From: an uncultured Oscillibacter sp.
GTDB lineage: Bacteria; Bacillota; Clostridia; Oscillospirales; Oscillospiraceae
Length of the DNA stretch: 5,550 bases
Direction of reading: 5' to 3'
Assembly (NCBI GenBank): GCA_910587875.1
Contig: CAJUOD010000161.1
Coordinates: forward strand, 1 to 5,550
The position numbers and the translations under genes were made by a program. How positions within the stretch are numbered: position 1 is the first letter of the stretch; each line of letters starts with the position of its first letter. Shown here piece by piece: positions 1-4,379 of this stretch. The notes under the pieces are model-generated. The model saw nothing but the letters and a program-made list of their open reading frames with translations. It was not told the origin of the DNA and searched no databases.

Positions 1-1
1 C

Positions 2-604
2 GAGCCCTCCTCCAGCAGGAAGATGAGCCAGGAGGAGATCGAGGCGATGCTCTCCGGCGCGGCTCCTGCTCCCGCGCCTGCCCCGGCTCCCCAGCCCGCT
101 CCCGCTGCCCCGCCTGCCCCGGCGGCGCAGCCTGCGGCGGCGGTTGCGGCCCCGCCCGCGTCCGCCGCGGACATCGGCGCCATGATGGCGGCCATGATGA
201 CGGCCATGACCACGGCCATGGCCAACAACGCCGCGGCAGCCGCCCCGGCCCCTGCGGCCCAGCCGCCGGAGCCCAAGGTCATCAACACCCGGCCCGCGGC
301 TCTGCGGGAGATGGATCCGGCGGACATCCTGGGGAAGGAACAGGCCCAGAACCTGGATCTCATCATGGAGGTGCCCCTCCAGGTGACGGTGGAGATCGGC
401 CGGACCCAGCGGAAGGTGCAGGACATCCTGGAGTTCTCCAAGGGCTCCCTGGTGGTCCTCGACAAGCTGGCGGGCGACCAGGTGGATCTGTTTGTCAACG
501 GGAAATGCGTGGCCAAGGGAGACGTGGTGGTCATCGACGACAACTTCGGCGTCCGGATCACTGAGATCATCCAGGACCCCGTCATTGAGCTGGTGAAGAA
601 ATAA
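2..604 (+). CDS. fliN/fliY: Flagellar motor switch protein FliN/FliY, 5' end probably outside window
   Basis: C-ring protein of the flagellar motor switch at the cytoplasmic base of the basal body. Counting from the ATG at 23 (193 residues): residues 1-11 resemble the EIDALL-type CheY-P-binding peptide of FliM and FliY (SQEEIEAML); 12-50 are almost pure Ala/Pro; 54-66 are Met/Ala/Thr-rich; about 110-183 form a classic SpoA/FliN domain (NLDLIMEVPLQVTVEIGRT, LDKLAG, VVVIDDNFGVRITEI). The frame is open from base 2 through the ATG (EPSSSRK precedes it), and the AGGAAG before this ATG directly abuts it with no spacer. The ATG may therefore be internal, and the gene may be a longer FliY with its CheC phosphatase domain upstream of the window. 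If the ATG is the true start, this is a FliN carrying a CheY-binding-like peptide and no CheC domain. The cheY gene follows after 80 bases. The FliN domain call is firm; FliN versus FliY is unresolved. Confidence 0.9.
   Translation, partial: EPSSSRKMSQEEIEAMLSGAAPAPAPAPAPQPAPAAPPAPAAQPAAAVAAPPASAADIGAMMAAMMTAMTTAMANNAAAAAPAPAAQPPEPKVINTRPAALREMDPADILGKEQAQNLDLIMEVPLQVTVEIGRTQRKVQDILEFSKGSLVVLDKLAGDQVDLFVNGKCVAKGDVVVIDDNFGVRITEIIQDPVIELVKK
61..255 (+). repeat. Low-complexity Ala/Pro/Met linker-coding tract
   Basis: GC-rich imperfect repeat of GCx/CCx codons inside fliN/fliY, encoding PAPAPAPAP-like and AAAAAP runs around a Met-rich stretch (MMAAMMTAMTTAM). It encodes a presumably disordered tether between the N-terminal peptide and the SpoA domain. 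Simple-sequence tracts like this often vary in length between strains; that variability is inferred here. Confidence 0.7.
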
Positions 605-626
605 GCGGCCCGCCCCGGGCGCTTTT
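605..626 (+). terminator. Terminator-like hairpin after fliN/fliY
   Basis: Directly after the fliN/fliY stop codon, GCCCG (608-612) pairs with CGGGC (616-620) around a CCC loop. The stem extends by GC/GC (605-606 with 621-622) past one bulged G at 607, and TTTT follows at 623-626. The stem is GC-rich but short and the T run is only four, so it is more likely a weak or attenuating terminator than a full stop. Its position fits partial uncoupling of cheY and the export genes from the upstream switch genes. Confidence 0.4.
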
Positions 627-660
627 CAGATAACGACACGTGGCATACATGATTATTTTT
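623..660 (+). promoter_or_regulatory. AT-rich spacer, possible weak promoter for cheY
   Basis: This is the only clearly AT-rich stretch in an otherwise GC-rich window, and it lies just upstream of the cheY ribosome binding site. A tentative sigma-A-like pair is TTTTCA (623-628) and TACATG (646-651) with a 17-base gap, matching 4 of 6 and 3 of 6 consensus bases. No convincing sigma-28 (FliA/SigD) motif is visible. The base composition is seen; the promoter is inferred and weak. Confidence 0.25.
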
Positions 661-684
661 GAATAAGAAGGAAGGAATATCACA

Positions 685-1053
685 ATGGCTAAGAAGATTC
701 TGCTGGTCGACGACGCCGCGTTCATGCGGAAAATGATCAAGGACACCCTGAGCAAAAACGGGTATACCGAACTGTTCGAGGCCGTGGACGGCGCGGACGC
801 CGTGGAGAAGTTCGGCGAGATCGGGCCGGACCTGGTGATTATGGACATCACCATGCCCAACATGGACGGACTGGAGGCCCTGAAGGCCATCCGGGCCAAG
901 GACAGCAGCGCCAACGTGGTCATGTGCTCCGCCATGGGACAGGAGAGCATGGTTATGGACGCGGTGCGCTCCGGAGCCAAGGACTTCATCGTCAAGCCCT
1001 TCAAGCCCGACCGCGTGCTGAAGACCGTCAGCACCATCCTGGGCAATCCCTGA
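685..1053 (+). CDS. cheY: Chemotaxis response regulator CheY
   Basis: Single-domain receiver of 122 residues, the usual length for CheY. It carries the phosphoryl signal from CheA to the flagellar switch. The active-site set is complete: D9 and D10 (LLVDDAAFMRKMIKD) for metal binding, D54 in VIMDITMP as phospho-acceptor, S82 in MCSAMG as the conserved Ser/Thr, and K104 in FIVKPF, with F101 at the switch aromatic position. No output domain follows. The stretches VDDAAFM, MDITMP, CSAMGQ and AKDFIVKPF read like the B. subtilis CheY, supporting a Firmicute origin. The start at 685 is set by a purine-rich site (about 669-676, AGGAAGGA) eight bases upstream. In Firmicutes CheY-P binds the N-terminal peptide of FliM and FliY and is dephosphorylated by FliY/CheC-type phosphatases; the neighbouring fliN/fliY is thus a likely partner. 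fliO follows closely. Confidence 0.97.
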   Translation: MAKKILLVDDAAFMRKMIKDTLSKNGYTELFEAVDGADAVEKFGEIGPDLVIMDITMPNMDGLEALKAIRAKDSSANVVMCSAMGQESMVMDAVRSGAKDFIVKPFKPDRVLKTVSTILGNP

Positions 1054-1068
1054 CGGGATGCTGGACCT

Positions 1069-1077
1069 GGAAGGTGA
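1069..1077 (+). promoter_or_regulatory. Ribosome binding site favouring a TTG start for fliO
   Basis: GGAAGGTGA sits seven bases before the TTG at 1085, the same spacing seen for fliP, flhB and flhA here. The alternative ATG at 1058, four bases after the cheY stop, has only GGG directly against it and no properly spaced site. This favours 1085 as the fliO start. Confidence 0.55.
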
Positions 1078-1084
1078 CGCGGCC

Positions 1085-1432
1085 TTGGGTTCCTTTTTAT
1101 GGATGCTCGTCTGCGTCGTCCTGATCATCGGCCTGGCCTACTGGTTCACGAGGTACGTGGCGGGCCGGGGGGCGCTGGGCGCCTTTTCCGGGGGACGGCG
1201 CATGGAGGTCCTGGACAGGATGCCCCTGGGGCGGGACCAGAGCGTGGTCCTGGCCCGGGTGGGAGAGCGGTACCTGCTCCTGGGAGCGGGCACGGCGGGG
1301 ATAACCCTGCTGGCGGAGCTCACGGAGGAGGAGGCCGCCGCCTGGAAGCCGCCGGAGACGGCGGCGGAGGAAAAGAAGCCGGGCTTTAAAGAGGCTTTTC
1401 TCACCATGATGAAGCAAAGAGAGCGGAGGTGA
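1085..1432 (+). CDS. fliO: Flagellar biosynthetic protein FliO (FliZ in B. subtilis naming)
   Basis: Small bitopic membrane protein that helps assemble or stabilise FliP rings during construction of the export gate. From the TTG at 1085 it has 115 residues; from the ATG at 1058, 124. One transmembrane helix lies right at the N-terminus (GSFLWMLVCVVLIIGLAYWF), followed by a basic TRYVAGR flank and a small cytoplasmic domain with the family core (MEVLDRMPLG, then VVLARVGERYLLLGAG, then GITLLAEL). A charged tail ends in KQRERR. I chose TTG 1085 for its ribosome binding site; with it the protein begins essentially at the membrane helix, which is short but tolerable. The family is poorly conserved in sequence, but the core pattern and the position before fliP make the call good. 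The stop codon overlaps the fliP ribosome binding site, which suggests translational coupling. Confidence 0.85.
   Translation: MGSFLWMLVCVVLIIGLAYWFTRYVAGRGALGAFSGGRRMEVLDRMPLGRDQSVVLARVGERYLLLGAGTAGITLLAELTEEEAAAWKPPETAAEEKKPGFKEAFLTMMKQRERR
1424..1432 (+). promoter_or_regulatory. Ribosome binding site of fliP overlapping the fliO stop
   Basis: CGGAGGTGA ends with the fliO TGA stop (1430-1432) and lies seven bases before the GTG at 1440. It is a near-perfect anti-16S match and fixes the fliP start at a GTG. A second GGAGG at 1436-1440 overlaps the GTG and is too close to serve it. Confidence 0.7.
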
Positions 1433-1439
1433 ACCGGAG

Positions 1440-2114
1440 GTGCCGGAAGGGCTGATCAATGTAAACGGCGAGAACGTGCAGGCGCTGGAAATTATTTTCC
1501 TGATGACGGCAATCACGCTCCTGCCCTCTCTCGTGGTGATGATGACGTCCTTTGCCCGGTTTATCATCTCCTTTTCATTCCTGCGCAACGCCATGGGCAC
1601 CCAGCAGACGCCGCCCAACCTGGTGCTGGTGGGCCTCGCGCTGTTTTTGACGTTTTTTACCATGTCTCCCACCATCACCCGCATTCAGGAGGAGGCCTAC
1701 GAGCCCTACGCCGCGGAGGAGATTGACCAGAGGGAGTTCGTGGAGCGGGCCGTGGTGCCCCTGTCTGAGTTTATGGTGCGGAACACCAGGATCAACACCC
1801 TGGAGATGTTCTGTGAGCTGGCCCACGTGGATATGCCGGAGGAGGTCAACACCCAGACGGTGGTGGAGACCCTGCCCCTGCGGATCATCGTGCCCGCCTT
1901 TGTGACCTGCGAGCTTTCCAAGGCGTTTACCATTGGGCTGCTGCTGTATATTCCCTTCATGCTGATTGACATCGTGGTGTCCTGTACCCTGATGTCCATG
2001 GGTATGATTATGCTGCCGCCGTCCATGATTTCCGCACCCTTCAAGCTGCTGCTGTTCGTGACCCTGAATGGGTGGGAGCTGCTGTTCTCCACCCTGGTCC
2101 GGGGCTTCCACTAG
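1440..2114 (+). CDS. fliP: Flagellar export gate protein FliP
   Basis: Integral membrane subunit of the FliPQR export gate; in solved flagellar and injectisome structures five FliP copies assemble with four FliQ and one FliR. Length is 224 residues from GTG, like the B. subtilis protein (about 220). It lacks the cleavable signal peptide of enterobacterial FliP. Visible landmarks: first hydrophobic segment about 15-35; the signature FLRNAMGTQQTPPN about 47-60, followed by LVGLALFLTFFTMSP; a variable loop about 85-145; PLRIIVPAFVTCELSKAF about 146-163; LMSMGMIMLPPSMISAPFKLLLF about 184-206; and a C-terminal GWELL helix. Cys157 stands where many family members have Ser in the PAFxxSEL motif, a mild change. 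fliQ follows after 13 bases with its own GGAGG. The identification is secure. Confidence 0.97.
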   Translation: MPEGLINVNGENVQALEIIFLMTAITLLPSLVVMMTSFARFIISFSFLRNAMGTQQTPPNLVLVGLALFLTFFTMSPTITRIQEEAYEPYAAEEIDQREFVERAVVPLSEFMVRNTRINTLEMFCELAHVDMPEEVNTQTVVETLPLRIIVPAFVTCELSKAFTIGLLLYIPFMLIDIVVSCTLMSMGMIMLPPSMISAPFKLLLFVTLNGWELLFSTLVRGFH

Positions 2115-2127
2115 CGGAGGATAACGG

Positions 2128-2391
2128 ATGGATACGGGAATGATAACCGATGTGATGCGGGACGCCGTGGGCGTGGTCATCAAGCTGGGCGGGCCCATGC
2201 TGGTTTTGAGCATGCTGGCCGGCGTGCTGATCGCCATCTTCCAGGCGGTGACCCAGATTCACGAGCAGACCATCGGCTTTATTTTGAAGGTGGTCATCAT
2301 CGTGGGCGTGCTCCTCATAGGGGGCGGCTGGATGCTGACGACGCTCCAGGATTACACCCGGGAGATCTTCGACCTGATGACGCGGATCTAG
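2128..2391 (+). CDS. fliQ: Flagellar export gate protein FliQ
   Basis: Small two-helix membrane protein of the FliPQR export gate, 87 residues, close to the usual 86-90. Two hydrophobic hairpin segments lie at about 15-39 and 52-74. Between them is the family motif FQAVTQIHEQTIGFILK (38-54), where most relatives have TQIQEQTL, and the ending WMLTTLQDYTREIF is typical. GGAGG at 2116-2120 lies seven bases before the ATG and 2-6 bases after the fliP stop. fliR starts 11 bases downstream, so these genes are almost certainly cotranscribed and probably translationally coupled. Confidence 0.96.
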   Translation: MDTGMITDVMRDAVGVVIKLGGPMLVLSMLAGVLIAIFQAVTQIHEQTIGFILKVVIIVGVLLIGGGWMLTTLQDYTREIFDLMTRI

Positions 2392-2402
2392 CGGAGGCGC
2401 CT

Positions 2403-3167
2403 ATGATAGACGAAGGGGCCCTGACGCTCTTTTTACTGATTACCGCCCGGATGAGCGGCTTCGTGCTGTTCAACCCCCTGCTGAGCCGCCAGAACTTCCC
2501 CGGGACCTTCCGGGCGGGGTTCACGCTGCTCCTGTCGGCCTTCACCTATTCGGTGACGGGCGGACGGCTGGACCCGCCGGCGGGCGTGCTGCCCTTTGCC
2601 GGGGCCGTCCTGCTGGAGCTGGCGGTGGGCTTTGCCCTGGGCATGGTGGTAAACTTTTTCTTTTATATCCCGCAGCTGGCGGGCCTGGCCATCGACACCC
2701 AGATGGGCATGACCATGAACCAGATCTATGACTCCGGTTCCCGGTCCAACATGTCGGTGACGGGCACGCTGCTGAACACCCTGATGATCCTGCTCTTCTT
2801 CGCCGGGAACGGGCACCACACGCTGATGAGGATCATGATTACCTCCGGCGAGATCGTGGGCTACGGCGGCGTCTCCATCGGGCACGACCTGACAAACCTG
2901 GCGCTGGAGCTGTTTATCGAGTGCACCGTCCTGGCGGTGAAGCTCTGCATGCCCGTGCTGGCGGCGGAGCTCATCGGACAGCTGGGCATGGGCGTCCTGA
3001 TGAAGGTCATCCCCCAGATCAATGTGTTTTCCATCAACATCGAGCTGAAGGTCATTGTGGGCCTGGGCCTGCTGTTGATGCTGATGCTTCCTGTCAGCGA
3101 GTTCCTCCTGGAGGCGGAACAGACCATGCTTGGAAGCCTCCAAGCCATGCTGCGGCTGATGGCCTGA
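2403..3167 (+). CDS. fliR: Flagellar export gate protein FliR
   Basis: Polytopic membrane protein, one copy per export gate, closing the FliP/FliQ helix. It has 254 residues, the normal length. Several hydrophobic segments are visible (about 5-25, 38-50, 62-95, 120-135, 165-195, 212-232). Family landmarks: TARMSGFVLFNPLLSRQNFP near the start; ELAVGFALGMVVNFFFY (72-88); QLAGLAIDTQMGMTMNQIYD (91-110), with the conserved GLAIDTQMG; LLNTLMILLFFAGNGHH (123-139); and the PQINVFSINIELKVIVGL signature (204-221). GGAGG at 2393-2397 is five bases before the ATG. A 43-base spacer separates it from flhB. In some Clostridia fliR and flhB are fused; here they are clearly separate genes. Confidence 0.96.
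   Translation: MIDEGALTLFLLITARMSGFVLFNPLLSRQNFPGTFRAGFTLLLSAFTYSVTGGRLDPPAGVLPFAGAVLLELAVGFALGMVVNFFFYIPQLAGLAIDTQMGMTMNQIYDSGSRSNMSVTGTLLNTLMILLFFAGNGHHTLMRIMITSGEIVGYGGVSIGHDLTNLALELFIECTVLAVKLCMPVLAAELIGQLGMGVLMKVIPQINVFSINIELKVIVGLGLLLMLMLPVSEFLLEAEQTMLGSLQAMLRLMA
3128..3145 (+). repeat. Perfect inverted repeat at the 3' end of fliR
   Basis: GCTTGGA (3128-3134) and TCCAAGC (3139-3145) form a 7-bp stem with a four-base loop, about 20 bases before the fliR stop and upstream of the flhB start. No T run follows, so it is not a terminator. It may be chance within coding sequence or an mRNA processing or stability element. Confidence 0.35.
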
Positions 3168-3194
3168 GCCATCAAGCGGCGGCGCGGACGTCCG

Positions 3195-3203
3195 AAAGGG
3201 GGG
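3195..3203 (+). promoter_or_regulatory. Ribosome binding site for the flhB TTG start
   Basis: AAAGGGGGG lies seven bases before the TTG at 3211. No in-frame ATG lies nearby, and the conserved FlhB N-terminus (EKATPKKRRDERKKGNV) begins a few codons after the TTG, so the TTG start is well supported. Confidence 0.65.
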
Positions 3204-3210
3204 ATCACCG

Positions 3211-4284
3211 TTGGCGGACAGTTCTAAGACCGAAAAAGCAACCCCAAAAAAGCGAAGGGACGAACGAAAGAAAGGTAACGTTTTCTTAAGCCAGGACGCC
3301 GTGGCCGTGGTCACGCTGCTGGGCTCCTTCTTCGCTTTCTGGCTGCTGGCCGGGAAAATCGGCGACCAGCTGGCGGGCTATATGCGCTTTTGCTTCACCA
3401 AGGTGGACCTGGCCGGCGGCCTGGAGCTGGGCGACATGCTCCACGAGCTGGTGATGCAGGCCCTGGGCCTGATGGTCCGCTCCGTGCTCCCCATCACGCT
3501 GGCGACGGCGGGCTGCGCCATTGTGGCCACCTTTGCCCAGACCCGGCTGCTGGTCAGCAGCGAGCTGATGAAGCCCAAGTTCAGCCGGATCAACCCCCTG
3601 GAGGGCTTCAAGCGGCTGTTTTCCCTGAAGAGCCTTGTCAACGCCCTGAAGGGCTTTTTGAAAATCTGCGTCCTCATGGTCATCGTCTACATGAGCATCG
3701 AGGGCATGTTCCATGAGAGCGCCAAATACCTTTACGTGGACCTCCGGGCCTCCGCCAGCCACCTGTTCGAGCAGGGCATGGGCATGATCGTGAAAATCGG
3801 CATCGCCTTCATCGCCCTGGCGGCCCTGGACTTCATGTACCAGTGGTGGGACTACGAGCGGAATCTCCGCATGAGCAAGCAGGAGATCAAGGAGGAGTAC
3901 AAGCAGACCGAGGGCGACCCCCAGATCAAGGGAAAGATCAAGGAGATGCAGCGCAAGCGGGCCCAGAGCCGCATGATGCAGCAGGTGCCCCAGGCCGACG
4001 TGGTCATCCGAAACCCCACCCACTTCGCCGTGGCCCTCCGGTACAGGCCGGAGCAGGACGCGGCCCCCATCGTCCTCGCCAAGGGACAGGATTCCCTGGC
4101 CCTGCGCATCGTGCAGGTGGCGGAGGCGCACAAAATTCCCACCATCGAGAACGTGCCCCTGGCCCGCGCCCTGTACGCGGAGACGGAGCTGGACCAGGAG
4201 ATTCCCCCGGAGCTCTACAATCCCGTGGCGGAGGTGCTGGTCTACATCTTCCGGCTGAATGAAAACCACAAGCTGGTAAAATAA
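3211..4284 (+). CDS. flhB: Flagellar export switch protein FlhB
   Basis: Export apparatus protein that wraps the FliPQR gate and switches substrates from rod/hook to filament type. It has 357 residues, the normal length. A Lys/Arg-rich N-terminus (KTEKATPKKRRDERKKGNV, about 6-24) is followed by four hydrophobic segments at about 29-48, 86-108, 146-165 and 190-209. Between segments 2 and 3 lies LMKPKFSRINPLEGFKRLFS (119-138), a hallmark of the family. A cytoplasmic linker (SKQEIKEEYKQTEGDPQIK) leads into the autocleaving domain: N268-P269-T270-H271, with cleavage expected between N268 and P269. After it come FAVALRY, VLAKGQDSLA, the ENVPLARALY motif and a normal C-terminus. All key residues are intact, so cleavage should be normal. 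Translation starts at TTG. A 91-base structured spacer precedes flhA. Confidence 0.97.
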   Translation: MADSSKTEKATPKKRRDERKKGNVFLSQDAVAVVTLLGSFFAFWLLAGKIGDQLAGYMRFCFTKVDLAGGLELGDMLHELVMQALGLMVRSVLPITLATAGCAIVATFAQTRLLVSSELMKPKFSRINPLEGFKRLFSLKSLVNALKGFLKICVLMVIVYMSIEGMFHESAKYLYVDLRASASHLFEQGMGMIVKIGIAFIALAALDFMYQWWDYERNLRMSKQEIKEEYKQTEGDPQIKGKIKEMQRKRAQSRMMQQVPQADVVIRNPTHFAVALRYRPEQDAAPIVLAKGQDSLALRIVQVAEAHKIPTIENVPLARALYAETELDQEIPPELYNPVAEVLVYIFRLNENHKLVK

Positions 4285-4291
4285 ATTTGCC

Positions 4292-4312
4292 GCCTTGTCC
4301 AAAGGATAAGGC
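4292..4312 (+). promoter_or_regulatory. Hairpin 1 in the flhB-flhA spacer
   Basis: GCCTTGTCC (4292-4300) pairs with GGATAAGGC (4304-4312): nine base pairs including one G-U, with an AAA loop, starting eight bases after the flhB stop. No U run follows, so it is not an intrinsic terminator. A role in mRNA stability, processing or translational control is inferred. Its left arm (GCC at 4292-4294) could instead pair as part of CCGCC (4290-4294) with GGCGG (4338-4342), an exclusive alternative enclosing hairpin 2. Confidence 0.5.
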
Positions 4313-4315
4313 AGT

Positions 4316-4337
4316 CCGGCCCCAAGAGACGGGCCGG
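4316..4337 (+). promoter_or_regulatory. Hairpin 2 in the flhB-flhA spacer
   Basis: CCGGCCC (4316-4322) pairs with GGGCCGG (4331-4337) with an eight-base loop (CAAGAGAC): a seven-bp, all-GC stem. It lies three bases after hairpin 1 and ahead of the mini-ORF and the flhA ribosome binding site. No poly-U follows. I do not recognise a known riboswitch class in the pair of hairpins. Confidence 0.5.
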
Positions 4338-4352
4338 GGCGGAAAGGATCTT

Positions 4353-4379
4353 ATGGAACAGGAGGTGACCGGCGCTTGA
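4353..4379 (+). CDS. Possible 8-codon leader peptide overlapping the flhA start
   Basis: ATG at 4353 opens a reading frame for MEQEVTGA that ends at TGA 4377-4379, so its stop overlaps the flhA TTG (4376-4378) as TTGA. AAGGA at 4344-4348 lies four bases upstream, a usable but tightly spaced site. The flhA ribosome binding site lies inside this frame (the CAGGAGGTGA codons), so ribosomes translating it would terminate exactly at the flhA start and could reinitiate. The peptide has no recognisable domain. Such short frames also occur by chance; expression is not shown. Confidence 0.3.
   Translation: MEQEVTGA
4360..4368 (+). promoter_or_regulatory. Ribosome binding site setting the flhA TTG start
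   Basis: AGGAGGTGA, a full-length match to the 16S tail, lies seven bases before TTG 4376. The ATG at 4388, in the same frame, has only AAGGA about four bases upstream. This favours TTG 4376 over ATG 4388. Confidence 0.65.

Noticed and set aside
1058..1084. ATG 1058 as the start of fliO
   Set aside because: It has no properly spaced ribosome binding site, whereas TTG 1085 has GGAAGGTGA at seven bases. It cannot be fully excluded if translation is coupled to the cheY stop.
3185..3194. 10-base palindrome CGGACGTCCG before flhB
   Set aside because: It is short and GC-rich, with no partner site and no loop for a useful RNA hairpin; likely chance.
2433..3314. 293-codon minus-strand open frame
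   Set aside because: It is antisense to fliR and the start of flhB and is rich in His, Gln and Gly with no domain signal; a shadow of GC-rich coding.
3286..4302. 338-codon minus-strand open frame
   Set aside because: It is an exact shadow of flhB with low-complexity composition and no family motif.
4285..4375. Intrinsic terminator or known riboswitch between flhB and flhA
   Set aside because: Neither hairpin is followed by a U run, and I could not match the sequence to the c-di-GMP, fluoride or other riboswitch patterns I know. It is kept only as an unassigned structured spacer.
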